Of a DNA stretch of 64,000 nt, positions 7,601 to 15,604 are shown piece after piece. The stretch comes from Sphingomonas colocasiae. GTDB taxonomy: Bacteria; Pseudomonadota; Alphaproteobacteria; Sphingomonadales; Sphingomonadaceae. The notes beneath the pieces are model-generated. The model had not been told where the DNA came from, ran no database searches, and was given only the letters and a program-made list of their open reading frames with translations. Location of the stretch: the NCBI RefSeq assembly GCF_019880585.1, contig NZ_JAINVV010000008.1:62001-126000 (forward strand), read 5' to 3'. A program made the position numbers and the translations under genes. Each line of letters begins with the position of its first letter. The first letter of the stretch is position 1.

Positions 7601-10220
7601 TCGTCTGATCGCCCCTGGTGATCGTGACGCTGACATTGCCGGATATGGAGACGGCCGGAGCCTGGCTGTCTGATGCCATCACGGCATAGCTGAACGAACC
7701 GGCCGTCGTCGGCGTGCCCGAAACGGTGCCGGTCGCGGGATCGAGCACAGTGCCGGGCGGAAGCGAGCCGGGAACGGCGAGTGCATAGGAATAGGGTGCG
7801 ATGCCGCCCGAGCCGGTATTGGCCTGGCTATAGGTCGCGCCCACCTTCGCCCCCGAAGCGGGGCCGGTGGCGATCACCAGGATTTCGGGGGTCACGGTGA
7901 AGCTGCGCGACACCGTCGGCGCCACCGCCCAGCTTCCGCCGCCGGCCTGATCCGCATCGATCGTGCAGATGCCGGTCCGGAGCAGCGTCAGCGCGGCGCC
8001 TGTCACCGAACAGATCTGGGTCGTGGCCGATGTGAAGCTCACCGCCAGGCCTGAACTCGCCGTTGCCGCCAGCGTCAGCGGCGAGTTGGAGAGCGACGCA
8101 TCCGCCAGCGGATCGAAGGTGATGGTCTGGTCGACCGGCTTGACAGTCAGGCTCACGGTCGCCGGCGGTGAACTGCCGCCAATCCCGATCGCCTTATAGG
8201 CGAAGCTGTCGGGGCCCGCGAAACCGGCGTTCGGGGTATAGGTCACCTGCTCGCCCGCGAGCTCGGCCGTGCCGTGCGCCGGCTGCATCGTGATCTCGAT
8301 GCTGGTGTGATGGCCGCCGGTGATCATGTCGGACAGGCCGATCGGCGTCGGCACCTCCGCCGGGACCTCGAGCGCGAAGCCCGCCGCGATCGGCGGCGCG
8401 ACATAGGTGAACCCGCCCGGCACCGCGCTACTCGTCCCACCAGGGGCCGTGACCGACACCGCGACATTGCCCGCTGCATGCGCGGGCGTGTTGAAGGTCA
8501 GCGATGTGGCGCTGTTGACGGTGACGCTGCCGGCCGGAACCAGGACACCACCGATCGTCACGCTGGTGCTGCCGGCAAAGAAGTTGGTGCCCGTCAGCGT
8601 CACCGACGTGTCGCCCGTCATCGGTCCGCTGCTCACCGACAGCGCGCTTGCGGTCGGGACGGCGGCATAGGTGAAGCCACCGGGCACATTGGCGCTCGTC
8701 CCCGCAGGGTTGGTGACCGTCACCGCGACATTGCCCGCCGCACGCGCGGGCGTGCTGAAAGTCAGCGACGTTTCGCTGGCGACCGCCACGCTGGCGGCCG
8801 GGATGACGGTGCCGCCGATCGTCACGCTGGTCTTGCCCGCGACGAAACTGGTTCCGGTCACCGTCACGGCCGTGCCGCCCGCAATCGGTCCGCCGTTCGG
8901 CGACAGCGCGGTTGCCGTCGGCACATCGGCATAGGTGAACCCGGCGGAGACCGGCGCGGTCGTGCCGCCGGGTGTCGAGATGGTCAAGGCGACACTGCCC
9001 GCCGCATGGGCAGGCGTGTTGAACCTGAGCGAGGTGGTGCCGCTGACGGTCACGCTGCTTGCCGGAACCAGGATGCCGCCGATCGTCACGCTGGTCTGAC
9101 CGGCGAAGAAGCCGCTTCCCGCCACGAATAGCGACGTGCCGCCCGCGGTCGGCCCGAAAACCGGCGTCAGCGCCAGCCCAGTGGGCACGGCGAGATAGGT
9201 GAACCCGCCCACCACCGGATCGGTCATTCCGTCCGGCATCGTGGCCGTCACGATGACGTTGCCCGCCGCATGGGCGGGCGTGACGAAGCTCAACGATGTG
9301 GGACTGGAGACCGTGACATTGGCGGCCGGAATGACGGTACCGCCGATCGTGATACTGGTGTTTCCGGCAACAAAGCCGGTTCCCGTCGCCGTCACGCTCG
9401 TCCCGCCCGCGATCGGGCCGGCAGTCGCCGACAGCGAGCTTATGGTCGACGCCGATGACGCCACATAGGTGAAGGCGTTGTTCAAGGTGGCGGTGGTTCC
9501 GCCTGCGTTGGTGATCTGGACGTTGACAACCCCCGCGGCATGGGGAGGCGTGACGAAGCTGAGCGACGTCTTGCTGATGACGTTGACGTTGCTCGCAGCG
9601 GCGCCGTCGACCAACACGGTGGCGCCGTTCACAAAATCATTGCCCGTCACCGTAACCGTCGTACCGCCCGAAGCCGAGCCGGAGGTGGTGTTCAGCGAAG
9701 TGATGGTCGGAATCGGGATACAGGTGATGGTGAAGTTGACCGAGCCCCCCTGGCCGTTATTGCCATAGGAGATGTCATAATTGGCGGCGGTGGGCTTGAA
9801 GCTTCCCGATCCGCTCCCGGATCCCATGACACGGCCCGAAACATAGGTTATGTTCTGCGACCAGAAATACGGATATGCGTTGTTCCTGGATGTCCAGCTA
9901 TACTGGATGACGTCGCCGACCTTTCCGTTCAATATGCCGGCGAGGGTGGTGCTTCCGCTTGCGAAGCTTCCGCTGTAGTTTCCGGCATTGAATGCATTGC
10001 ACGCGGCGGAGGCCCAAGCGGCGCCAGGCGCGAGCGCGGCGCAGAGCAGGAAGGCGCCAAGAACGGCGCGACGGGCCCGGCAGGCCGCGACGACGATGCT
10101 TCGCAGCAACCCGATCGCGAGCAGCAGCAAAGCTGCCCCCACCCCGGATTGCCGCGCGCGATCGCGTGCCTGCGTGACGATGCCTGCGGCGAATGCCGCG
10201 ATTCCCCCGATCCTTGCCAT
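1644..10220 (-). CDS. Giant repeat-containing autotransporter adhesin
   Basis: About 2858 residues from ATG 10220; the open frame extends to a TTG at 10256 and the start is uncertain. Order of domains: a long hydrophobic N-terminus ending in a signal-like APGAAWASA; five IPT/TIG domains; a cadherin-like domain; a mix of Ig-like and putative-Ig segments; a sixth IPT/TIG; twelve near-identical 90-residue domains and one diverged copy; a linker; and a roughly 270-residue autotransporter beta-barrel ending in Phe (GKAF). The expected role is an outer-membrane-anchored surface adhesin whose repeats act as a stalk. It ends convergently with the hydrolase at 1528. It starts divergently from a response regulator/kinase pair that may control it. 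The barrel and repeats are unmistakable, but the ligand is unknown. Confidence 0.85.
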   Translation of the reverse strand: MARIGGIAAFAAGIVTQARDRARQSGVGAALLLLAIGLLRSIVVAACRARRAVLGAFLLCAALAPGAAWASAACNAFNAGNYSGSFASGSTTLAGILNGKVGDVIQYSWTSRNNAYPYFWSQNITYVSGRVMGSGSGSGSFKPTAANYDISYGNNGQGGSVNFTITCIPIPTITSLNTTSGSASGGTTVTVTGNDFVNGATVLVDGAAASNVNVISKTSLSFVTPPHAAGVVNVQITNAGGTTATLNNAFTYVASSASTISSLSATAGPIAGGTSVTATGTGFVAGNTSITIGGTVIPAANVTVSSPTSLSFVTPAHAAGNVIVTATMPDGMTDPVVGGFTYLAVPTGLALTPVFGPTAGGTSLFVAGSGFFAGQTSVTIGGILVPASSVTVSGTTSLRFNTPAHAAGSVALTISTPGGTTAPVSAGFTYADVPTATALSPNGGPIAGGTAVTVTGTSFVAGKTSVTIGGTVIPAASVAVASETSLTFSTPARAAGNVAVTVTNPAGTSANVPGGFTYAAVPTASALSVSSGPMTGDTSVTLTGTNFFAGSTSVTIGGVLVPAGSVTVNSATSLTFNTPAHAAGNVAVSVTAPGGTSSAVPGGFTYVAPPIAAGFALEVPAEVPTPIGLSDMITGGHHTSIEITMQPAHGTAELAGEQVTYTPNAGFAGPDSFAYKAIGIGGSSPPATVSLTVKPVDQTITFDPLADASLSNSPLTLAATASSGLAVSFTSATTQICSVTGAALTLLRTGICTIDADQAGGGSWAVAPTVSRSFTVTPEILVIATGPASGAKVGATYSQANTGSGGIAPYSYALAVPGSLPPGTVLDPATGTVSGTPTTAGSFSYAVMASDSQAPAVSISGNVSVTITRGDQTISFTSAAPAASVGGVPYTVSAAATSGLPVTLLLDGASTGCALTGNTVTFTATGTCRIDANQAGDSNWNVASQVQQSFTVGAAIAITASTDFMPGSLAAGAAGTMTISFSNPNATSSAPLTAVLGVPVLVTRLNGAPGGTCGIGSMATPIPIIVQFNDVVVPNGGCTITLDYIGTTPGSTTGFKLGLSTPKGYSQSSATGSSGFVVVPSVTGISPNSGPVGQVVTISGTGFSTTPSDNLVSFGSTVGIVEAASATSLTVAAPTIGSGAAAVSVTVNGQTSTDSATYIFIDKPIAADKSGVTVPYAGTGTAIDLSGSITGGPHTAIAIGTAARNGTVTIAGDVVTYTPVATYYGADSFTYVATGPGGTSAPATVTLSIATPSAPVVADRSGVAVPYASTGIAIDLSGSIAGVHSNIAIDTAPAHGTVAIAGDVVTYTPAATYYGVDSFTYLATGPGGTSAPATVTLNVAIPSAPTVADRSGVAVPYAGTGIAIDLSNSITGVHSNIAIGTAPAHGTVAIAGDVVTYTPAATYYGADSFTWVATGPGGTSAPATVTLSIATPSAPVVADKAGVAVPYAGTGTAIDLSGSITGVHSGIVIGTAPAHGTVAIAGDVVTYTPAATYYGADSFTWVATGPGGTSAPAKVTLDVASPTAPIAVDKSRVAVPYGSTGTAIDLSGSITGVHSGIAIGAAPVHGTVAIAGDVVTYTPAAAYHGVDSFTFVAIGPGGRSAPAKVTLNVTVPPAPIAADKAGVAVPYAGTGTVIDLSDSISGVHSGIAIGTAPAHGTVAIAGDVVTYTPAATYHGADSFTYVATGPGGTSAPATVTLNVALPSVPVVADRAGVTVPYAGTGTAIDLSGSITGVHSGIAIGAAPVHGTVAIAGDVVTYTPAATYHGADSFTYVATGPGGTSTPATVTLSIATPSAPIVADRSGVAVPYAGTGTAIDLSDSITGVHSGIVIGTAPAHGTVAIAGDVVTYTPAATYYGADSFTYVATGPGGTSVPATVTLSVALPAAPIVADRNGVAVPYAGGGMAIDLSGSITGVHSGIAIGTAPAHGTAAIAGDVVTYTPAATYYGADSFTYVATGPGGTSAPATVTLNVALPPAPTAADKSGVAVPYAGTGTAIDLSGSIAGVHSGIMIGTAPAHGTVAVAGDVVTYTPSPAYHGSDSFTYVAMGPGGTSAPATVALNIAVPPAPIVADKAGVAVPYAGTGTAIDLSGSITGVYSSITIGAAPAHGTVAIAGDVVTYTPAATYYGADSFTWVATGPGGTSAPATVTLSVAVPPVPIAVDKTGVAVPYAGTGTAIDLSGSITGVYSGIAIGTAPAHGTVAIAGDVVTYTPAATYYGADSFTWLAIGPNGPSAPASVNLIVATPAAPVAASGAGAVHGRTTTAGTSVSIDLSALVTGVYDTIQIGMQPAQGTVTLNGGASIPGARVQAGVASYVATYTPAVGFAGMDSFTFTATGPGGTSSPGTVTITVAGQIPVIMPKIARTGDGQTVSILLTDGAIGGPFTGATVVGITPADSATTAIVANGADYRLDVTPNDRFGGTIEIAYTLSNIFGTSLPSTVTLTVEARPDPRTDPDVGAISDAQSEAARRFARAQVSNFMRRNEQLHHGGGRTGMAMGLTLAARDPTAMLQRSDDWNRARATPDQMRGYDTDSVMDRHMNRLQPSPIRGEVPGKGGTSVGVSRAAGGSNPNHAAANAGDDDGKRRIGSVASWLGGAIDIGTRDATTDRSKVTATTSGLSGGADIKLAEGLLVGVGGGYGNDVSRTATGARVRGKSTLYAAYASFQPIENGFVDGMIGRGQLDFTTRRHVAAVNGTALGKRSGDYSVAALALGIDRMDGALMWSLYGRGEYMGADLDAYSETGADRYNLRFDARRVESLTGTIGGTIQYRRKAGFGSITPRMRAEWNHEFADVDAQWLDYADIPGLAIYALQGNGWKREQFQLSLGTRFDILKGRWQFDVEAGLRTGQGENGTTLQIRVGKAF
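3535..6775 (-). repeat. Twelve tandem 270-bp coding repeats in the adhesin
   Basis: The marker GTGCCATGCG (or a close variant) recurs at 3631, 3901, 4171, 4441, 4711, 4981, 5251, 5521, 5791, 6061, 6331 and 6601, an exact 270-bp period. Each unit encodes a 90-residue beta-rich domain with the anchors VPYAGTGTAIDLSGSITG, APAHGTVAIAGDVVTYTPA and GADSFTYVATGPGGTSAPA. Conservation at the nucleotide level implies recent duplication or gene conversion. The unit nearest 6601 is the most diverged of the twelve. Confidence 0.95.
8396..9720 (-). repeat. Five tandem IPT/TIG-domain repeats (about 264 bp each)
   Basis: In the N-terminal part of the adhesin, units of about 88 residues repeat, each with GP..GGTSVTVTGT.F, TIGG.(V/L)(I/V)PA and TPAHAAGNV. 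Some boundaries fall every 264 bp (8407, 8671, 8935, 9199). They are more diverged than the 270-bp array, so they are an older duplication. IPT/TIG folds are Ig-like and are common in bacterial surface proteins. Confidence 0.85.
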
Positions 10221-10265
10221 GCCGAGCTTGAGCCCGAAACGACCCGTTCGGTGCAATGCTACAGA

Positions 10266-10293
10266 TTGACCGGCGGCGCGCAGGACCGGTCAA
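10266..10293. promoter_or_regulatory. Inverted repeat in the adhesin / response-regulator divergent promoter
   Basis: TTGACCGG (10266-10273) and CCGGTCAA (10286-10293) form a perfect 8-bp inverted repeat with a 12-bp spacer in the only gap between the adhesin and the two-component genes. It is a candidate operator for the neighbouring LuxR-type regulator. This is inference from symmetry and position. Confidence 0.35.
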
Positions 10294-10420
10294 TATTGAC
10301 TGCCGACAAGACGATTATCGCCGATTAAGGTGCCGGCATCGCCATTCCGTCCGCCATCGACCAAGCCCGTCCATGGCTTTCCCTCAATGCCTGGCCCCGG
10401 CCAGCGAAGCCGGTGAACCG

Positions 10421-11026
10421 ATGATGCCCTTCACGGTCGTTTCCATCGACGATCACAGCCTGTTCCGCACCGGCATCGAACTGATCGTGAAGGGTGCGTT
10501 TCGCGGCGTGGTGTTCGCGTCGTTCGCCTCGCTCGGCCAGGCGCTGGAAATGCTGACCGCGGCGCCCGACATCATCCTTCTCGACCTGCATCTGCCCGGG
10601 GTCGGCGGGCATGATGCCATCCCGCTGCTGCGCCTGCGTTGGCCGGGCAGCAGGATCATCGTCGTCACGTCGGTGCAGAACGATGCGGAGATCGCGCGCG
10701 CGATCGAGGCGGGCGGCGATATCGCGATCCTGAAGTCCGAGGCGCCCGAACGCCTGATCGGCGCCATCCGCGATCTCGCGCCGCGCGCCCGCGAGGCCAG
10801 CAGATCGACCTCGGAGGGGCAGAGCCCAGCCGGGGCGGCGCTGACCGGCCGCCAGCTCGAGGTGCTGGGCTATCTGCGCGAAGGCCATTCGAACAAGGCG
10901 ATCGCCAACCGGATGGATATTTCGGAATTCACCGTGCGCGGGCATGTCCAGCTGATCCTCAAGGTCCTGCAGGTATCCAGCCGCGCGCAGGCCGTGTTCG
11001 AGGCCCAGAAAGCGGGCATCCTTTGA
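10421..11026 (+). CDS. LuxR/NarL-type response regulator
   Basis: 201 residues from ATG 10421; an in-frame ATG at 10373 is possible, but the domain starts right after MMPFTVVSIDDH. An N-terminal receiver has the acidic pair in SIDDHS, the phospho-acceptor Asp in ILLDLHLPG and the conserved Lys in AILKSEAP. The C-terminal LuxR-type helix-turn-helix begins at LTGRQLEVLGYL, with NKAIANRMDISEFTVRGHV as the DNA-binding core. Its stop overlaps the kinase start (TTGA), so the two are translationally coupled. It probably answers to the downstream kinase and, by position, may regulate the divergent adhesin. Confidence 0.85.
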   Translation: MMPFTVVSIDDHSLFRTGIELIVKGAFRGVVFASFASLGQALEMLTAAPDIILLDLHLPGVGGHDAIPLLRLRWPGSRIIVVTSVQNDAEIARAIEAGGDIAILKSEAPERLIGAIRDLAPRAREASRSTSEGQSPAGAALTGRQLEVLGYLREGHSNKAIANRMDISEFTVRGHVQLILKVLQVSSRAQAVFEAQKAGIL

Positions 11027-12810
11027 GCGCGGCATCGACCGCGATTTCCGCTCACGACGAGCCGATCTCCGAGCGGGAAGTGCTGATCGAGCAGGTGCGT
11101 ATCGTCTATCGCACCGTCGGTCGCGCGGGCTGGACGATGATGTTCCTGTCGATCTTTGTCGCGGCGGTATTGCACGATCAGGGCCTGCCCATCCTGATCT
11201 GGCTGGCGGTGCAGATCGCGCTCAAGCTCGCGACCTTCGCGGAAATGCGCTGGTTCTTCTCGGAAGACAGTATCGAGCGGAATCCCGAAGGCATGGCACG
11301 GAGGCTGATCCTGAGCCAGATGCCCCATGCCGCCGGCTGGGCAAGCCTGATCTGGCTGGTGGCGCCGCACGCCACCCCGGGAGAGATACCGTTCGTGATG
11401 GTCATCCTGGCCGGCGCGGTGAGCGGTGGCGTCACGACCTATGGCGCCCTGCCGCGCGTGCATGCCGCCTATATCGCCACCTTCGCGCTGGTGCAGCTGA
11501 TGACGTTCATCTATCTCCGCGCGATCCCGGGCGACGATCCCTATATCCAGTACGCGCCGCTGCTGAGCATCGTTTTCGGAATCGGCATCTTCATGAACAC
11601 TCGGATCGCGGGCCAATCCTATCGTCAGTCGATCCTGCTGCGCTTCACCAACGCGCAGCTGGTGCACCGGCTGGAAAAGGAAGTGCGGAGCGCCGAGGCG
11701 GCCGATGCCGCCAAGTCGACCTTCCTGGCGGCCGCCAGCCACGATCTGCGTCAGCCGATCCATGCGCTGGGCCTGTTCCTGGCGCTGCTCGACGGATCCA
11801 GGCTGAACGCCGCGCAACGCGAGACGCTCGGACTGGCAAGGTCGGCGCTTCGCGCATCGAGCGAGATGCTGGATGCGCTGCTCGACTTCTCGCGCGCCGA
11901 GGCCGGGGTGATCGTGCCGCGCCCCCGGACCTTTCCGATCAACGAGGCGCTGCGCCAGGTCGAAGAGGAAATCGGGATCACCGCCGACGAGAAGAAACTC
12001 TTCTATCGCACGCGCGACTGCGACGCGATGGTCGAAGCCGATCCGGGCCTGGTCAAGATCATCCTGCACAATCTGGTCAGCAACGCGATACGCTACACCA
12101 CCACAGGCGGGGTACTGATCGGATGCCGCCGACGCGGCGCACGGATCATGGTGGAGGTCTGGGACAGTGGCGAGGGCATTCCCGCCGATCAGCGCGAGGC
12201 GATCTTCAGCGATTTCGTCCAGCTCGGCAATCCGGAGCGAGATCACCGGAAAGGATTGGGGCTGGGACTGGCGATCGCCCGGCGTCTCGCCCGCCTGATC
12301 GGCAGCGAGATCACCCTGGCATCGATCGAGGGGCGCGGCAGCGTATTCCGATTCGCCCTGCCCTTGGCGCCCGCCGATGCCGACGGCATCGCAGGGGGTG
12401 CGCCATCCGAACCGGGCCGCGCGCTCGCCGGGGGCACGGCCCGATCCCCCGCCCATATCCTGGTCATCGACGACGACGAAACCATCCGCATCGGGCTCGG
12501 CGCCCTGCTGCGCCACGCCGGCTATTCGGTCGATACCGTCGAGACCATCGCCGAGGGGCAAGACAGCGCCCGAAAGCATGTGCCCGATCTTCTGATCTGC
12601 GACCTGCGCCTGCGCGCTGGAGAAGATGGCGCCGAAGCCATCCGGCTGCTGCGCGCGCAAAGCGGCCGGCGGATCGGCGCGCTCCTGATTACCGGCGAGA
12701 CCCACCCGGCGCGGATCGCAGAGGCCGCGCGCGAGGATATCGAAATATTATACAAGCCAACTCCACCCGATCGCTTGCTCGAAGCCATCGTCCGCGAGCT
12801 TTCAAGATGA
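11023..12810 (+). CDS. Hybrid sensor histidine kinase with C-terminal receiver
   Basis: 595 residues, starting at TTG 11023 inside the regulator's stop (TTGA overlap); a GTG at 11080 is the alternative. Several hydrophobic helices fill about residues 35-200, beginning MMFLSIFVAAVL, so it is an inner-membrane sensor. A coiled linker leads to the H-box (ASHDLRQPIHALG), the N-box (LVSNAIRYTTTGG), G1 (DSGEGIP) and G2 (GLGLGLAIARRLA). A receiver follows from about residue 478 (ILVIDDDETIRIG, phospho-Asp in LLICDLRLRAGED, Lys in YKPTPP). The HDLRQP H-box resembles hybrid kinases that partner NarL-type regulators. No periplasmic ligand domain is evident, so the signal is unknown. Confidence 0.85.
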   Translation: MSAASTAISAHDEPISEREVLIEQVRIVYRTVGRAGWTMMFLSIFVAAVLHDQGLPILIWLAVQIALKLATFAEMRWFFSEDSIERNPEGMARRLILSQMPHAAGWASLIWLVAPHATPGEIPFVMVILAGAVSGGVTTYGALPRVHAAYIATFALVQLMTFIYLRAIPGDDPYIQYAPLLSIVFGIGIFMNTRIAGQSYRQSILLRFTNAQLVHRLEKEVRSAEAADAAKSTFLAAASHDLRQPIHALGLFLALLDGSRLNAAQRETLGLARSALRASSEMLDALLDFSRAEAGVIVPRPRTFPINEALRQVEEEIGITADEKKLFYRTRDCDAMVEADPGLVKIILHNLVSNAIRYTTTGGVLIGCRRRGARIMVEVWDSGEGIPADQREAIFSDFVQLGNPERDHRKGLGLGLAIARRLARLIGSEITLASIEGRGSVFRFALPLAPADADGIAGGAPSEPGRALAGGTARSPAHILVIDDDETIRIGLGALLRHAGYSVDTVETIAEGQDSARKHVPDLLICDLRLRAGEDGAEAIRLLRAQSGRRIGALLITGETHPARIAEAAREDIEILYKPTPPDRLLEAIVRELSR

Positions 12811-12854
12811 AATGCCTCGCTACGGGGGTCGGATATGCCGACATGCGGTAGCGG

Positions 12855-12918
12855 TGGAGCGGGTAGCGGGGATCGAACCCGCATCACAAGCTTGGAAGGC
12901 TAGTGCTCTACCATTGAG
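12855..12918 (-). repeat. attL: displaced 3' fragment of tRNA-Gly(TCC)
   Basis: 64 bp identical to 35310-35373. It covers the tRNA from the D-arm to the CCA end but lacks the first ten bases (GCGGGTATAG), so it cannot make a tRNA. It is the original chromosomal 3' end, displaced when the element integrated. Confidence 0.92.
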
Positions 12919-13144
12919 GAAGACCAAAACTCCCTTGATTTTAAACACTTTTTATCTCGACGCATTTGCGCCAACGCCACGAAATGCGACCGAAATTACC
13001 CCACGGTTACCCCAGAAAATGGGGTGAAATCGTCCTAGCCGATCGACATTGCTCGGTGAGCGCCGCTCCGCATCGATGCCGATTGCCCCCGATTCCTGAC
13101 GATAAATATCGACCCGGCTCGACAAGCGACAAGCGAGGACGAGC

Positions 13145-14341
13145 ATGGCAAGGCACAGGTTTACCGAGAAGTGGATATGGGCACGAAAGGCGCCGCGAAC
13201 AGGTCGGGTTTCTCACAGTGACATCCTGTGCCCGGGACTTCAGCTACGCATCTCCGAAAGCGACGTTCGATCCTTCTCTGCGCTCGTTCGAGTGGAGGGG
13301 CGGCTTCGGCGCTACACGCTGGGCCAGTTTCCGCGGCTGAGCCTGAGGGACGCTCGCAGACAGACGCTGGAGCTATGGCGCGCGGCCGATGAGGGCAGCC
13401 TGCCCGCGCCGGCGCCCGTCCAGGCACGGTTGCGGCCCGTTGAAACCTCACCCCCGAAAGCTCGGACGGTCGCCGTCACTTCGCTCATCACGTACGCGCA
13501 GATGATCGAGCGCTATGTCGAGCTGCATGCCAAGCCAAACACGCGGTCCTGGCGGGCGATTGATGCGGGTCTTCGACACGCGGCGGTTCAGCACTTCATG
13601 CCGCTGCCGGCGGAGGAGATAACTCGTCGCCAGATTATCGACGTGCTTGATGGGCTTGTCATGGCCGGCACGCCCTATGCGGCGATCACGGTCCGCAAAT
13701 ACCTTGCCATGGCGTATCGCTGGGCGCACGATCGCGAGATGATCTCGGTCAACCCGGCCGAGCGTATCCGCCCCCCAGCCAAGAACATCGATCGCGATCG
13801 AGTCCTGACCGACGCGGAGCTAGGTGCCGTCTGGCGAGCGACCTTCCGCATGGGCGATCCCTACGGCCAGCTCATCCGGTGCCTGATCCTGCTCGGCCAG
13901 CGTCGCACCGAGACGGCATCCTTGCGCTGGTCGCACATCGTCGGCGACGAGTGGCATCTGGCCCAAACGAAGAATGGCCGCCCGCATCTGGTGCCCCTGC
14001 CGCCACTTGTAATGGAAACGCTCGCCAGCCTGCCCCGGCATGGCGATGATGCGTTCGTGTTCACCACCGATGGGGGCGCCACCTTCAGCTGTGGATATTC
14101 GAAGGCGAAGCAGGAGCTCGACCGCTTGTCCGGCGTCAGCAATTTCAGGCTTCACGATCTGAGGCGCACGATGCGTTCCGGCCTAGCCCGGCTTGGCGTG
14201 ACGGCGTCCGTCTGCCGAAAAATCATCGGTCACAGCGAGGGCAGAATTGACAGAATCTACGATCGTTACGATGCCCTCGCCGAACGGCGAGAGGGGTTGG
14301 AGCGATGGGAACAGCACGTGGTGAGGGTGGTCGGGGCGTAG
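13145..14341 (+). CDS. int: Tyrosine integrase of the tRNA-Gly element
   Basis: 398 residues from ATG 13145. The N-terminal part (about 1-90) is a DUF4102-type arm-binding domain (LCPGLQLRISESDVRSF, YTLGQFPRLSLRDAR). A SAM-like core-binding domain and the catalytic domain follow. Catalytic signatures are the Arg in LGQRRTETASLRW (about 252), HDLRR with the His and second Arg (about 337), GHSEG (about 361) and the nucleophile Tyr in IYDRYD (about 372). It would recombine the 64-bp tRNA repeat. A small hairpin (ACCCCA-gaaaa-TGGGGT, 13009-13025) between attL and the gene may belong to the arm sites. It lies at the end opposite the intact tRNA, pointing into the element. Confidence 0.92.
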   Translation: MARHRFTEKWIWARKAPRTGRVSHSDILCPGLQLRISESDVRSFSALVRVEGRLRRYTLGQFPRLSLRDARRQTLELWRAADEGSLPAPAPVQARLRPVETSPPKARTVAVTSLITYAQMIERYVELHAKPNTRSWRAIDAGLRHAAVQHFMPLPAEEITRRQIIDVLDGLVMAGTPYAAITVRKYLAMAYRWAHDREMISVNPAERIRPPAKNIDRDRVLTDAELGAVWRATFRMGDPYGQLIRCLILLGQRRTETASLRWSHIVGDEWHLAQTKNGRPHLVPLPPLVMETLASLPRHGDDAFVFTTDGGATFSCGYSKAKQELDRLSGVSNFRLHDLRRTMRSGLARLGVTASVCRKIIGHSEGRIDRIYDRYDALAERREGLERWEQHVVRVVGA

Positions 14342-15138
14342 GGACTGGGAAGCCGCCACGAGCAAAGAAGGATACAAAGAAGCGTCCGGTCATGACTTCG
14401 CTCGCTTATTCTCAGATGTGGGCAGCGTTCAGTGATTATTACGAGCTGCGGGATGAATTTGGATACGACGATCTAGTGATGTATCTCAACGCATTACATG
14501 TACGAGACCAAGAGGATACAGAACAAGCTGCCAATCAAGGAACACGACGACGAGATATTTATAAACTTACAAACGAGTTTCTGAAGAATGCCTCGTCCAT
14601 TGATCGCATACTGCGGAGCATGCAAGGGCAAGTAGAAGCGATTCTCGACCTACTTCAAGACAGCCCTACTTTGATGGAAGCGGTTTACGATGTTAATGCA
14701 GGTCATCCAAGCGTGTTATTTCTCCCGCCAGAACTTATTAAATTATACACTTTTCATCATGACTTGAGTGAATTGAATTTTTTGGAGTGGATTGACGAAC
14801 TTCGAGCGATCCCAGTTCGAAAAAAACTTCCTCGTGGTAGATTCGGGCAGCCGACTCTCCAGCGCGCTGTTGCCGCTTGCCGCGACTACTGGATCAAATC
14901 GGAGGGTCGTTCGTGGACGATGATCGCCCTGAAGAACCATGCTGACAAGCCAACCGGCCCTGACCGCCTCACAGGTCTTTGCGAGGCATTCGTATTCGAC
15001 ATTCTGTCATGCTGCGGCATCAATTTCACACTCTCCCAACTGGCGACGGCATGGGCGGTCGTCGACAAAGCTCCGGGCACGCCAAACATACATGCACGAC
15101 GGGGGAAACGGCGTCCTATCCTTATCAGCGAAAAATAA
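14305..15138 (+). CDS. Hypothetical protein following the integrase
   Basis: 277 residues from ATG 14305, overlapping the integrase 3' end by 37 bp; ATG 14392 (248 residues) is equally possible. I recognise no family. The protein is mostly soluble and helical-looking, with a very basic first 30 residues if the longer start is used. A conserved-looking C-terminal part (GLCEAFVFDILSCCGINF) ends in the basic tail ARRGKRRPILISEK. The gene is AT-richer than the integrase and chromosome, which suggests separate acquisition. Coupling to the integrase suggests coexpression. Confidence 0.6.
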   Translation: MGTARGEGGRGVGTGKPPRAKKDTKKRPVMTSLAYSQMWAAFSDYYELRDEFGYDDLVMYLNALHVRDQEDTEQAANQGTRRRDIYKLTNEFLKNASSIDRILRSMQGQVEAILDLLQDSPTLMEAVYDVNAGHPSVLFLPPELIKLYTFHHDLSELNFLEWIDELRAIPVRKKLPRGRFGQPTLQRAVAACRDYWIKSEGRSWTMIALKNHADKPTGPDRLTGLCEAFVFDILSCCGINFTLSQLATAWAVVDKAPGTPNIHARRGKRRPILISEK

Positions 15139-15604
15139 GTTGCCGACGCGGCCATTATTTACTCCAATAGACTATTAGCGATCACTCAAAATGTTGTGTA
15201 TCTGGTCTGTCGCCAATTCGGCTTTCCGAAAGGACGACCAGTGCCCCACCATGATCACAGTCTCAGCAGGGTTTCGACCGCTCGCGCCGGTAATGGTGAA
15301 GAGGCGGTCGAATTGGCCACCGGGAACGATCCCCGCCGCGAGCATCGGAATCGCCTTAACCGGGTTGCGCAACAACCGTTGGCAATTGCGCCGACATCGC
15401 GGACTCCCGCCTCGATCAGCGACAATGCAGCGTCCAGAGGCGTGTTCGATCAGCGCGCCAGACCGCCCCCAAATTCTTAGCCCATAACGCGCCTTCGGCC
15501 AGACCGCGCGCCCATCCAACGCCTACTCTCTTCCGAACTGAACCACGCCGGCACGCGCTGCGGCGATCGCAGCTCTGCGTCCGTAATTCTAGGATTGTTT
15601 TTGC
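15139..15604. other. 466-bp gap without a convincing gene
   Basis: Short open frames exist on both strands (for example 15191-15487 plus and 15175-15519 minus), but neither has a clear ribosome site or recognisable motif. The end of the gap (ATTCTAGGATTG) supplies an AGGA ribosome site for the next gene. Confidence 0.4.

Noticed and set aside
10870-12705. 611-codon minus-strand frame
   Set aside because: Antisense to the hybrid histidine kinase, whose H, N, G and receiver motifs are intact.
12855-12918. Second tRNA-Gly gene
   Set aside because: It lacks the first ten bases, so no acceptor stem can form; it is the att fragment.
15175-15519. 114-codon minus-strand gene
   Set aside because: No ribosome site or recognisable motif, and an overlapping frame on the other strand is equally plausible.
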